Part shown: one piece after another, positions 34,341 to 45,734 of the stretch
How the letters are laid out: each line of letters begins with the position of its first letter
How positions within the stretch are numbered: position 1 is the first letter of the stretch
Assembly (NCBI GenBank): GCA_958450325.1
Contig: OY288257.1
Location: 60,527,938 to 60,591,937 of the forward strand
From: Agrostemma githago
Lineage: Eukaryota > Streptophyta > Magnoliopsida > Caryophyllales > Caryophyllaceae
Reading direction: 5' to 3'
DNA length: 64,000 bases
Program-made: the position numbers and the translations under genes
Notes under the pieces: generated by a model
What the model was told of the DNA's origin: nothing
Seen by the model: the letters and a program-made list of their open reading frames with translations, nothing else
The model's database searches: none

Positions 34341-36937
34341 ATGGCCTTGTTCAGTTGCTTTGGGAAGAGTAAGAAGAAATCCAAGGTACTCATTTCTTGT
34401 CCTGTCATCTGTTTTCGCGTTTATCACATTCTTGTTGACAGTCATTTCTTCATTGCGAAGTAGAATTGTTTTCAAAGAGAAACGGATTTTTGTTTGTATG
34501 TAGTTACTGGCCTCTCAAATTTATTGGTCGACACTCTTTAACAAAATGCATACTATCTAAGCTAATGCTGTGTTTTTTTTATGTAGGGTGACGTGAAACC
34601 GTTCCCTTATGTTACTGAGAACAATGTGTCGAGAACGCTTGAAGTGAAACTGTCCAATCCTGTGAAATCTTCTGAACAATCGAACTCTTTTAGTCTACCG
34701 GTTCCATTCAATATCCCAGAGAACTCTAGGTGTGAGGTCAAATTGTTGAACCCTGAGATTTCGGCTGAGAAAGAATCTTTCGAGGTGGCATATGAAGGTG
34801 AAGACGAGCGTGATGATAAATCGCCAATGAGCCGAGATAACTCTGATTCCAACCTCCAAGCCCGTGATATTGACTCCTTTGGAATTGGAGCTGCTGTTAA
34901 TGTCGTCAACAGTAACACTAAATGTGGAGAAGTTACTGATGAAAGGGGAGCGACTGATTCAGCCACTGTCCAATGTGGTCATGTCAGTGACCCTGGGATG
35001 ATGGGTCGTGAGGAGCAGTGGGCCCCAACGCGGCTAACACGCTCCTGCTCTGCCCCGGACATGCGGAAACTAGCTGAGAAAGTGCAGGCTGATGATTTAT
35101 TAACATCTCCTTGTAGAAGTCAGTCGTCGGTGTTAACTCACAGGAGTGCTGATAAAGTGATGTTAAAGAAGCATTCTTCCAGCCAAATTCTTCCATCAAG
35201 AAGCCGGAAACTCTGGTGGAAATTGTTTCTGTGGAGTCACAGAAACTTACAGAAGCCACTACTTAATTCTGCTGATATAACTAGGGTTTCTCATCTGGTT
35301 TCCCTTAATCAGCAAGGCGGGTACTCATCCGACCCACTTGAACCCTGTAGGGTCCACAAGCTCAGGAAGCAGGAATCGCCTGTCTCATCGTCAGAAATAT
35401 GCAGCTATAAAAGCCGAGATAAGGACTATACCGATGGGTTCGAGGGAAGAGATTCAGGGCTTTGGCCTCAAAATCAGTGGGTGGCTTTCTCTAGGGTAGA
35501 AGATTGGGTTAACGACATTGACATACAGCCTAATGCATCTTCGTTTGAAGAAGAAGAGAAGGATGAAGAACATATTGTGTTCCCACCTTCTCCCGAGGCA
35601 AGTGGTTCAGTATTAGCAAAAGGCGCTGTCCATGGGTCTCGATACAACAAAATCAACAACTTGTCAGAGGAGCTCATGTATGCTAATAGTGTTGTCCAGT
35701 CTCTGAACTCCTCCTCGACTGTGGCTCACATATCAGGATTGGGTTTGAAAGCTATCCCCATGGTCGCCCAATTCTCAAGTCTCCGGACTGTCAATTTATC
35801 AAACAATTCCATAGGTACACACTTGATAATTTCATACGAGTACCTTTTTCGATTCTATCAATTCATTGTGTTCTACTTGCTGTAGTGTCTGGGGTCAGAT
35901 AATGTTGTATTTGCTCGTTATTTACATCGGGTCTGTTGGGTCATTTTTGGATTCAAATTAGCAACTTTCTCTTGTTTCGGATTTTAGGGTTGGGTCATTT
36001 AGGGCCTAGGTGTTACATATCAAGTCGCTTCCAGATTCAGTCTACTTTGGATTTTGCGTCAGGGGTCCGATTAATTTTGACAGTTGTACTTATCTGACAC
36101 AGAACATTTTGTTATCTTAACAAATCTGTGTTATGTTTCTTGTCTTACTGCACAGTCCAAATAACTGCGGGATCACTTCCAAGAGGACTCCACGTCCTGG
36201 ACTTATCTAAGAACAGAATCAGCACCCTCGATGGGCTGAGGGAGTTAACCAGACTACGGATAGTTGATTTAAGCTACAACAAAATTTCACGACTTGGACA
36301 TGGTAATATTTTCTAACCTTGTGTTTCGATCATCTTACCCTAAATTTGGCACCGATGTTTGATATGAATTTTCCCTCTTGGGTTGCTGTTTTCTACTCCA
36401 ATTTGTGCTTACTTTATTTTGAAAATATCAGGACTTTCAAATTGCTCACTTCTGAAAGAGCTCTATTTAGCTGGGAATAAAATAAGTGAAGTTGAGGGGC
36501 TCCACAGGCTGTTAAAACTGACTGTGTTGGACCTTAGCTTCAACAAGATCACCACGACAAAGGCGTTGGGGCAGCTCGTGGCAAATTACCATTCCTTATT
36601 GGGGCTTAACCTGTTAGGAAACCCGATCCAAAGTAACCTGGGCGAGGACCAGCTTCGTAGAACAGTTTGTGGGCTTCTGCCAAAGCTGGCTTACCTGAAC
36701 AAGCAGCCAGTCAATCAGCAGAAAGCACGGGACGTATCCATTGATATTGTCAATAAAGCTTCTTCTAGAAGCAGCAGCTATGGCGCTCGTAGAAAGTTGG
36801 TCAAGAGAGGTCTAGGGGGAGCTCCTGTTAAGACTAGCGGCGGTTCAAGTGTGGGGATCAGAACTACTAGGAAGAGGTCGAAAAGCCGCGGTGATAACAA
36901 TAACCACCAGTCTAGCTTGAGAACAACAAGAGCATGA
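34341..36937 (+). CDS. SDS22-like leucine-rich repeat protein
   Basis: Four exons with GT-AG junctions: 34341-34385, 34587-35814, 36156-36302 and 36432-36937 (1,926 nt, 641 aa). The N-terminus MALFSCFGKSKKKSK is short and basic. Residues about 16-390 are Ser/acidic-rich and likely disordered, with a basic patch near SRKLWWKLFLW. From about residue 395, LRRs of the SDS22/dynein light chain type follow: LRTVNLSNNSI, LHVLDLSKNRI, LRIVDLSYNKI, LKELYLAGNKI, LTVLDLSFNKI, LLGLNLLGNPI, then a cap ending YLNKQPV. The C-terminus is Arg/Ser/Gly-rich. Plant relatives are annotated as outer arm dynein light chain 1-like LRR proteins. Since land-plant sporophytes lack motile dynein arms, its role is probably scaffolding and is not known to me. 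Confidence 0.9.
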
Positions 36938-37387
36938 GAAGCTTCTAGTGCCATTGCAAATTTGCTGTTTACGTGAAGATTTGATTTGCTTATTTCAGTT
37001 CAAATATGAACTGCTACCCTGTAGTATTTTACATTATGAAGTCTGAGCATTGAACATTGTTGAACCAATTCAGTTTGAGAATAAACAAAGGTTCTACTAA
37101 AGCATTCCATCGGGTAACCAACGAATCATGAATCATGAAGAGCGAATTGTATCACGGTATCATCATACCACTCTCTATGTGAGTGGATCGTGAATCAGTA
37201 AGGGTGTAGATTTGGTAAGCATGAACCCATCCTATTAATGCAATCAAATTATAAATTAAGTCATGAGAATAAGATAAAAGAAACACAATCTTTATCATGC
37301 CGAGTGAAAACCAAGAACATAAAGAAACACAACTAACAATAAAGGTTCTAAACTGCAATCTTTCTCAGGACCTATTCTTCCATTGTT

Positions 37388-38749
37388 TTAGTACTTTGGT
37401 GGCCTGCCTCTTCCTCTTTTTCCATCGCCACCATTCTTAGGCGGTCTCCCCCTCCCTCTCCCTCTTTTTTCACAGCCGCCAACACCCACATTCGCTGCCT
37501 TTCGCGGCCTCCCTCGCTTTTTTATCCCACCCCCTTCACATCTGCCATGTAACAGACGGCTGCGAAGCCATTTCAAATACAGCTCATCCCCACCTCGAGG
37601 CAGCATGCCTATTTCCCTATTGTCATCCTCCTCTTCATATTCGTGAACTCCCCTCAGTAGCTCATCCTCTGACTCTGACTCTGACTCACCCACATTCCAA
37701 TTCTCCCCAATTGGGTCATTCTCAGACTCGGACTCAGAATGGGTGTTTACACATGTGTTCTTACGCGGCCTCCCTCTTTTTCGGTGGCCGTCAGCTGGCG
37801 TGCCATTCTTAGCCTTAGACGGCCTCCCTCTTTTTTTAGCGGCACCAAACTTAGAGCTTGAGCAATATGGTACCGCCGATGATTGAATGAATGAGCCATC
37901 TTTGAAAGAGTCAGAGTCAGAGTCAGAGTCATCGGACTCCTCATACCCACGGCTCCGATTCTTTTGCGCCCAGCCTCCTTCTCTACCGCCGCCATTCACA
38001 GAAGTGCTGAAGAGCTCATCGTTCTCTCCTTGCTTGCTGTTGCTACCATGGTGGCACCTAAGCCATTCAAAATAGTCGGGGTCGCATTCATTTTGGCTTT
38101 GCATTTCTTCATTGATAGCAACCCTGGTGTGGACATCTTCATCTAAAACCTTACTCTTCCCTTTCCCCTTTCTTTCCATCTCGGGGACATACGAGCTAGA
38201 GCGGTCGGAAGAGTCAGAAGTTGAAGCAGAATACCGAAAGTCTTCATCACTGGCCAAATGATCATCGTCCGAAGTTTCAGACCCATGTACAGCTTCAGCT
38301 TCAGAGGTAGGTTTGGAGGGACCGGCGTGGAAGCCAACAACTTGTTCTTCTTCATCTGTGTCTGTGTCAGTATCATTGTCAAAAGGAGCGCCAAATGGGT
38401 TCCATCTTTCAGCCACAATTTGGATGGAAGAATCACTATTTTGTTCAGAAGTGAGAGCAGCATCGGCATTATTGAGGCCAGTGTCGTCCCTCTTTGCGGA
38501 CGTGGAAGTTCGTTTCAAGAACTCGGATTCATCAACAACTTTGACACAATCATGATCGGTTAGAGGAGGAGTAGAACACTGCTGCTTGTTTTGAGCAGTA
38601 TTGTTGTTGTAGGTATCCAAGCAGTGAGTCCTAGCAGCGTGGCGAACGATCTTGTTTTTGTGCCTGAGATCCATCTCCCTTAGCTCTCTTTGTTTGCGGG
38701 TCCTATTCCCTACTGCCATACACTCAGTCGTCTTGTTGTTTCCTTTCAT
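37388..38749 (-). CDS. AT-hook protein with acidic/serine-rich regions
   Basis: A single open frame of 453 aa. AT-hook cores (GRP flanked by basic residues) occur five times in the C-terminal third: KKRGRPSK, RKRGRPRK, KKRGRPRK, RGRGRPPK and RGRGRPPKY at the very end. AT-hooks bind the minor groove of AT-rich DNA, so a chromatin or nuclear role is likely. Between them are Ser/Glu/Asp stretches (SDSDSDS, SESESE), casein-kinase-like substrates. Two similar short segments, DYFEWLRCHHG and LYLKWLRSRLLHG, may be an internal repeat. I do not recognise an orthologue. The C-termini of this gene and the LRR gene converge with about 450 bp between stop codons. Confidence 0.75.
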   Translation of the reverse strand: MKGNNKTTECMAVGNRTRKQRELREMDLRHKNKIVRHAARTHCLDTYNNNTAQNKQQCSTPPLTDHDCVKVVDESEFLKRTSTSAKRDDTGLNNADAALTSEQNSDSSIQIVAERWNPFGAPFDNDTDTDTDEEEQVVGFHAGPSKPTSEAEAVHGSETSDDDHLASDEDFRYSASTSDSSDRSSSYVPEMERKGKGKSKVLDEDVHTRVAINEEMQSQNECDPDYFEWLRCHHGSNSKQGENDELFSTSVNGGGREGGWAQKNRSRGYEESDDSDSDSDSFKDGSFIQSSAVPYCSSSKFGAAKKRGRPSKAKNGTPADGHRKRGRPRKNTCVNTHSESESENDPIGENWNVGESESESEDELLRGVHEYEEEDDNREIGMLPRGGDELYLKWLRSRLLHGRCEGGGIKKRGRPRKAANVGVGGCEKRGRGRGRPPKNGGDGKRGRGRPPKY

Positions 38750-39365
38750 CTCAAATCAGGCTACAAGTCATCAACACATACAGGTGATTATTATTATGAT
38801 ATCAGATGCTGCATTTACTACTCACAGAATTGTACATATAGTAATTGGTAACTAAAAAGAAGTAGGAGAATGCACATACATACATACATACATACACTGT
38901 AAATAGAGAATCTCTTGATTCCCAGCACGCGGGTTATCATTTAGTTATTATAATGCTACTGCATTAGGCTTTTATCTGCTATATATATATGCTAGGTATA
39001 TTGTTTTTAGTTTGAGTTTTGATGTCTTCTTAATTAGCTTGCTATCAAATGGCGTGATCTAACAGAGACATTGTTTTTGCAGTCAAGTGAACTATGTTCT
39101 ACATTTAGAGAAGTAATGCTGTCGAAAAGAATAATAATCTATGAATGCAGAATGCAGTTTTCAGTGGACGGAATATAATACGATCAATGAATTCTTTGAT
39201 TTTGTCCAAATGATTGTCCCATGCTGCTAGGGATCCGGATGATTTAATCTGCAGATAGATGCAGTTTTTCACTAGATATGTCAGTTGTTAAGAGTTATAA
39301 ATTGTAGTGATGAATCCAATGACTTTGATTTGGTACTGATGTTGTATGTTTTATTTGTTTGTTGA

Positions 39366-39425
<60 letters not shown>

Positions 39426-39704
39426 GTGTCATGTAATGTGGCCATGAAGGTAATTGTGGCTTGATTTGCTTCTGTGAGTTTGCGATATCATCAAGAAAAT
39501 ATATAGTCGATTCTCACGAGAATGTTACAGAGACATACATGCGGTATTGGTGCTCCACTCCAAAGGTTAGTGATAATGGTGACATTGTATTAGCTAATAC
39601 TCAATTTGTAGACGAAAACAGCAGTACCAAAGTACCAAGTCTAGTGTCTAGGTATGTATACTGATATGCTGCTGCTGCTTAGTTAGGTTCATTCGGAATG
39701 AAAT

Positions 39705-39762
<58 letters not shown>

Positions 39763-40826
39763 GTGTCAGTTTTATGTTTTAGAAGATGAAGATGAAGATG
39801 AGAGAGTATCCCATTCCCAGTGTGTTAGTTTTTACAGGTTGAAGGAAGACAAAGAGTGAGTTTGTCCAACCAACCAACCAACAAAGATAAAACATGGAAG
39901 GAAGTATAGAAGATAGAGATAAGAGTAAATAATAGGGATCGAGTAGGAGGAGTACGTACTCACTGAGTCAGTCCGAGTCCGTAGGTTACTGCTACTGCTA
40001 CTGGTATGATGGAGGGAGGAACAAGGAAGAGACTAGAGTTGACAGCAGAGAAGAGGAAAGTGGAAAGTAGAAAGGAATACTGAAGAAGGAAGGAAGAGAA
40101 GAGGTAGTAGGATGGAGTTGGAGTATCAAAACTAAAAGGAGGAGTGTATCAAAAGAGGAGAGAATCCCAAAATGGATACATGCCAGACACACAGATCATT
40201 CATGGACCATGTTAATGTTAAATGTTATGCGTATGTGAGTACTATGTAGACCCACTCACCCACCCACCCCCAACTGCCCCTCACACTCTCTATTCTCCAA
40301 CATTAACTTTCTAGTGAGACCGTTTCACGATAGTCTTACCGTGAGACCTCGCTCTCACATAGGAAGTGGTTACAAATTTAGTAACCATTTCTTATGTGAA
40401 AAATATCACGATAAATTACCGTGAGACGATCTCATATAAGTTTTTTGGATTCTCAAATGGAATACCAACAGCAATCCACACTATTTAACATGCTTTCATT
40501 ACATACTGGAGACTGTACTACTCTATTATCTTCTCATTATTCACGTACCCTTTTTCATGTTACCACATTCTACATTAACATTATTATGCTTCCCGCTAAC
40601 ACATACTCACTCTTACCTTACCTTTACCCATTAGGCTTAATATCCATCGTAAACTCATCATATCATCATTAAACTAGCTAGCTTAGATCTTGTGCATTAT
40701 TCGCACCACTTAATTATATATAGGCTGACCACTTATGAAAATTTATACTATTAAAATAATACTCTCATACGTATGATGAGTGTGTGGCAAAATGAATACT
40801 CTCATACGTATTATATACGTTTTTAT
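38750..40826. other. Upstream region of the AT-hook gene
   Basis: Contains two (AT)n microsatellites (about 39367-39421 and 39707-39759), a purine-rich tract at about 39890-40120 that would be a CT-rich leader on the minus strand, and a possible small MITE at about 40313-40440 (GTGAGACCGTTTCAC to GTGAGACGATCTCAT). No other gene seen. Confidence 0.45.
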
Positions 40827-40837
40827 AAAGGATGAAA

Positions 40838-41215
40838 GGATCGGTGACAATGATATAATCGACATACGAGAAGGTAAATGAGACATGCATGTATGTTGGC
40901 GATAAATAGAAAACCGAGGGATCTAATAAAAACTAATCGAATCCAAAGGAAATAAGATAAATACTCGTAGTTTTTAAGTTCATCCTGCCTCATCAAGCTA
41001 GCTATTGTTTGTGGCCTTGAATAATTTTTGACGATTTACAAACATAAGATGGGACATTGAGAATCGACAAAACCGGGGGAAGGGACCGGACCATTCATGA
41101 GCAAGAGTCGAATTGTGTTGGGCTTGACAGCGGGACTCAATGTCTCATAATAGTCGATACCCGGACGCTCATGGAAACCTTTGACGACTAAAGGAGCGTG
41201 ACAAATGTAACGAAA
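40838..41215 (-). pseudogene. Copia reverse transcriptase relic in copy A
   Basis: Minus-strand reading gives decayed versions of the RT blocks seen better in copy B: GIDYYET-like residues near 41150 and YVDYIIVT (for YVDDIIVT) near 40855. Frames are broken. Confidence 0.55.
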
Positions 41216-41224
41216 TTTCGCACA

Positions 41225-41431
41225 CTTTGTCTCTGTGGGTTTGTCCTGTCCTGTCCTTCACTTGGGATTTCCCCACTTTATCATCATATCAAATTCCACA
41301 CCATTTTTGCTTCATTTCTCTACCTCCTATGTTCCTTCATCTATTCTCTCTTCATCTCTTTCATGCCAAATCTCGTAGTCGTAGACAAGGGATTCAAACT
41401 CTCTCCCTCTCCCTCTCCCTCTCTCTCTCAG
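41225..41431 (+). promoter_or_regulatory. Duplicate promoter and 5' UTR exon, copy A
   Basis: The same leader as at 45508-45734, with a shorter CT tract (mixed CTCCCT units) and an intact donor CAG|GTATGT at 41431/41432. It could act as an alternative first exon for the gene at 48278 or be a dead copy. Confidence 0.4.
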
Positions 41432-42451
41432 GTATGTACTTACTCTTTCCTCTGATTTCAATTTTCAATTTTGTTATTGAATTGCCATTGCTTCGAGCTC
41501 TTATTAATTCAACTTTTGCTGTTTAATTATTGGGTTATCTCAGTTTACACTTGTGAAACCACCCCATGTCCCCCATCTTCGCTCAATTTGTACTCTTCCC
41601 CGCGCAGTATATATAGTATTTTGATCAAAGACAAACGAATGACTGAGACGGAGGGAGACGGAGGGAGAGAGTAATAATTACTAATTAGGAATGATATGTA
41701 ATGCTGGCATATGATTACGACAATCAATTAGGGTTTCCAATTTGTTGTTTCATGGAATTTGGTATCACGGTTTCTTCTGGTGTGCAATTTCTTACTCCTG
41801 TAGGTATTTCCATGTTGTAATTTTGGATTTTGATGTTTCTGTGATTAGTGTGGTGGAACTAGGGGCTGTAGGGTTACAATCGTTGAAGCCAATGACAAAA
41901 TTTTGAAATCTGTATAGGATGACAGTGGACGTAACTCCTCTGTTGATATGACGGCGGCCACCCTAAAGCAACGGAAAAATTTTAAGCTTTGGATTTTTCT
42001 AATGTATCTGGAGTTTTTGAAAGGTTTAGTCTCTTTCTTGGAGGCCAGGGTGTTTAGGTAATGGTAATTTAAGATGCAATTTTCAAGTACTGAATGTATT
42101 ATTTTCAGTGGCTTAATAGGCAAACATGTGAGTTGTCTACGGACTTAGAAGGCGTGTCCTGGAAAATTCGATGAATTGGATGTTTGACCATTTGTTCGGA
42201 TAAAAATGAAGATGAACGGGTGATTCGATGGTTTTGATTTGGCTTCTCCAGTTCAGCTTTTGTATGATTCGGTTTTGGTTATGATACAAAGGAAATTGTT
42301 TCACCTTTTATTCCATCAAATCCCTCTGTCCAATTAAAGGGCTGCGTTTTTTTTTTGAGAAAGATTGAGGATATTATTTCTCGTCGAACGTAGAAAATGA
42401 ACTACCCTGAGTTATATTTCACTGGATAAGTTGTTGCAGGCCGAGGCACGG

Positions 42452-43236
42452 TTAACTACTTGACTTGCCGTGGAGAAAAGTGAGTTTCACTCTGGGAAAT
42501 AAATGGATAAATGTTGCCTTGCATAGCCATGAATTCATAATACTCCGTATTTGCCTTGCTGGTGTGCTCTTGCTGCCGCTGGCTCCTTCATGACCTACAA
42601 GATGGACAACTGGGGTTTTTGCCTTCTTTAATCTCCCTTCCTTCTGATGAGCATAGCCTTTAACTCTTGAAGTTTCCATTTAACCGTTAATATGTTATAA
42701 TTCACTTGAAACTGGCTAAACTCGTTAGGTAGGGAGTTAATGACAAATTGCACCAAGAAGGAATCATTTACTTCCATCCCTAGCTTCTTTAACTTTGCTG
42801 CCAGATTTGACATTTCTGTCACATGAGTATGCATTGATTCCGAGCCGTTCAAGTCATATTTCTTAGTAGTCAGCTCACTCATAACACTACCCTTTATTGA
42901 CTTGTCCGCCAGCTCAGATTGGGAGCACTCCTTAATCTTTTTCATGAATTCCCTCGCTTTCTCTGTTTTAGGCATTGATGGCTTAATACTTTCAGCCATT
43001 GTCAATTTCATGAGAGTTAAACTCAGCCTGTTAGAGCGTTCCCATGACTCATACAAGGAAATTTCTTCCTTGGTGCTCTTGTCGGTTATGGCTGAGGGTT
43101 CCTCATCAGAGATTATGGCTTGATCGAGGGCCATAATACCCAGTGTGAACCAGATTTCCTCGGACCATTCATCATAGTTAAGCCCATTAAACTTAGTAAC
43201 AGAGTTAGCGGATGCAGGTAAATTTGATGAGACTGC
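42452..43236 (-). pseudogene. Copia gag (UBN2-type) fragment
   Basis: Minus-strand frame from about 43236: KFNGLNYDEWSEEIWF, SYESWERSNRLSL-type residues, MTLMKLTMAESIKPSMP, then NLAAKLKKLGMEVNDSFLVQF and LPNEFSQFQVNYN, the conserved copia gag (retrotransposon gag/UBN2) pattern. A frameshift near 42650 leads into EGRLKKAKTPVVHL. It ends at the edge of segmental copy A, without the zinc knuckle, integrase or RT in continuity. It shares its orientation with the PBS and LTR to its right. Confidence 0.82.
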
Positions 43237-44425
43237 AAAATTTACACATGCTTAACCTATTAGTGCTTTGAAAACTTAATACAGATTTAGAAACATTACA
43301 TACACATTTAAGTAACCTTTGGGCAATACTAAAATGCATATACTACAATCGATGTTATAAATACTTTAATTAGTCAATTATCAACATACCAAAATTTTAA
43401 ATGAATGACATCTTTGGACATACATAACATTCAAATTTCGTACAAATAATAATTTAACTCTTTCATATTATTATCTATATTTCATGTTCCTCCTTTGGGT
43501 GGTCACATAAACATACGTAATAAAATATAGGACTTTAATATATAACATCTCTATAATATGGTCTAAAAAACCATTTAAACTTTTATATGCTTAAGTGTAT
43601 CATAACAAGGTCACTTTGGTGACTAACATGTACATACAATATAAACACTAAACTTTTAATGGATAATATTCATTATTATGTGTTAATTGTTTTTCATAAA
43701 CACAAAATTTACCCATCACAATGAAGGTATTATGGTGAAAGTGATAGAATTCAACAACAGAGTAGTTTATAGTGTACCGACTATTTATATACCTATTGTT
43801 CATTAATCCATACAATACCATAAACAGCGGAAGAAAAACAGTAAACTTTCATACGCATTAATCACAAATTAATTATCATGATCATATCATCATCACTATA
43901 AAAACATTATTTACAATGCGAACCAATCTCTTCACTGGTTTTATAAAAAAACATATTATTATGCGAACCATTATTATGCTAACCATATCATCATCATGCA
44001 AACCATTATAAACAAACAAACTGGTCTAATTATTATAATGATTATACAATACTGCTTATTCATCACACGAAAAAACTATGATAATCAAACAGACTGGTTA
44101 TTATGATACGCAATACTGATTATGATAATCAAACAGACTGGTTTTATGTACAAACATACTGATTATGATACGTAATTATTGTGTCATCAAACATACTGAT
44201 TATGATAATCAAACAGACTGGTTCGCATAAATTCATCACAAAACAAATTAATACAATAACAAAGTATAACAATACTGCAAAATTATACTTTGTGTGCACA
44301 AAAATATGACGAAATACTTTCTGTAATTGTACTGTCATACATACAAAATGGAAACTGGAGAACCCATAACAAAGGCAACTTGATTGCATAAATTTCATAC
44401 GGATAAATTAAACGAATCTAAACCT
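43237..44425 (-). mobile_element. Copia leader between PBS and gag, with internal repeats
   Basis: About 1.2 kb of AT-rich DNA without coding potential. At about 44040-44225 it holds repeated ATAATCAAACAGACTGGTT and CATACTGATTATGATA units, three to four imperfect copies each. Confidence 0.6.
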
Positions 44426-44438
44426 GGCTCTGATACCA
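44426..44438 (-). other. Primer binding site (initiator Met tRNA)
   Basis: The minus strand reads TGGTATCAGAGCC two bases after the LTR end, complementary to the 3' end of plant initiator tRNA-Met, as used by copia elements. Confidence 0.88.
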
Positions 44439-44440
44439 AC

Positions 44441-44995
44441 TGTAAGATATACGTTATGATTCCGATTATGAAATCTGTCCCATGATCAATTATAGATTCA
44501 TATTAATTCAACCCTAGTATAATCGGTGAACGGAAAAGCGGACTAACCTTGGTCCATGTCTTACGACGCACTCAATAACGATAATAATATAAGAAGAATA
44601 AAAACCCAAATATGATTCTCCTCCTTAACCCGTTGCTTTTCCCTTGAGATGGAATAAGAAACAGAATAACCTTCTTTATCTTTTCCTTTCACTTTCCAGT
44701 TTTCTTATGAGTCTGTAATTTTCACATACATCAAACTGTACGTTCACTGTGTTGTTTATAACACAGTAATTGTGTGAAGAGTCATGTCCCTTCACAGATT
44801 ACTGGATAGGATCAAAGGATGGGCTAAACAATATATTGGGTAAGGAAGGAGGGAATATTAATTCCCGAACTTTAATTACGTTAACCGAAACCGAACCATC
44901 ACGGTGTCGACTTTATATCAAAGTCCCGTTAAACGTGAACTCGTTATTTACAAACCCGAAAGACACAAGGCCATAAGAATATAAATATTCTAACA
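44441..44995 (-). mobile_element. Copia 5' LTR (555 bp)
   Basis: On the minus strand it begins TGTTAGAATATTTATATTC and ends ATATCTTACA, with TG...CA ends, and sits just before the PBS. No partner 3' LTR was recognised in the window, so the element is a 5' fragment. On the right side the element joins decayed DNA and then segmental copy B. Confidence 0.8.
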
Positions 44996-45159
44996 GTGGC
45001 AAGCTTAGAATCGAGCATGTGATAGCGAGAAAGAACCATAGGTGAACTAGGTAACTTCTACTCCCAAAAAAAATAAGTTGGAAACTCGAGGTCCTTTAAT
45101 GAGAACCAAGCAAAGAAGAATGAGAGAAAAAAAAATAGTGTCAAGATGAGGAAAGGATG

Positions 45160-45515
45160 AAAGGGTCGGTGACAATGATGTCATCCATATACGAGAAGGT
45201 AAATGAGACATGCATGTATGTTGACGATAAATAAAAAACTGAGGGATAAGTACTCGTAGTTTTTAAGTTTATCCTACCTTACCAAGCTAGCTGTTGTTCG
45301 TGGCCTTAAATATTTTTTGACGATTTAAAAACATAAAATGAATATTGAGAATCGACAAAACCGGGTGGAGGGACCATTCATGAGCAAGAGTCGAATTGTG
45401 TTAGGCTTGACAACGGGACTCAACGTCTCAGAATAGTCGATACCCGGAAGCTCATGGAAACCTTTGACGACTAAAGGAGCGTGACAAATGTAACGAAATT
45501 TCGCACACTTTGTGT
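45160..45515 (-). pseudogene. Copia reverse transcriptase relic in copy B
   Basis: The minus strand reads VVKGFHELPGIDYSETLSP, VVKPNTIRLLL and, further left after frameshifts, YMDDIIVTD. These are the copia RT blocks (LVAKGFxQxxGIDYxETFSPVVKxxTIR and YVDDIIVTG). It ends close to the start of the leader exon. Confidence 0.75.
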
Positions 45516-45681
45516 CTGTGGGTTTGTCTCTGTCCTGTCCTTCACTTGGGATTTCCCACTTTATCATCACATATCAAATTCCACACCATTTTTCCTTCAT
45601 TTCTGTACCTCCCTCCTATGTTCCTTCATCTATTCTCTCTTCATCTCTTTCATGCCAAATCTCGTAGACAAGGGATTCAAA

Positions 45682-45734
<53 letters not shown>
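45508..45734 (+). promoter_or_regulatory. Putative 5' UTR exon 1 of the BORCS8-like gene
   Basis: A pyrimidine-rich leader with a (CT)n tract of about 45 bases ending CTCAG|GTATGT, a typical plant non-coding first exon and donor. The next plausible acceptor before an ATG is TTTGTAGTAG at 48268-48277, so a long 5' UTR intron is inferred. Its immediate upstream sequence is copia RT relic, so any core promoter would lie in or beside transposon DNA. Confidence 0.45.

Larger units (their letters stand above)
40827..42530 (+). repeat. Segmental duplication, copy A (1.7 kb)
   Basis: Nearly collinear with 45152-46847, with a few percent of changes and small indels. From left to right each copy holds an antisense copia RT relic, a promoter-like stretch, a CT-rich leader exon ending CTCAG|GTATGT, and about 1.1 kb of the following intron-like DNA. 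Copy A ends abruptly at GCATAGCCAT (42530), next to TACTCCGTA and copia gag sequence. Confidence 0.88.
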
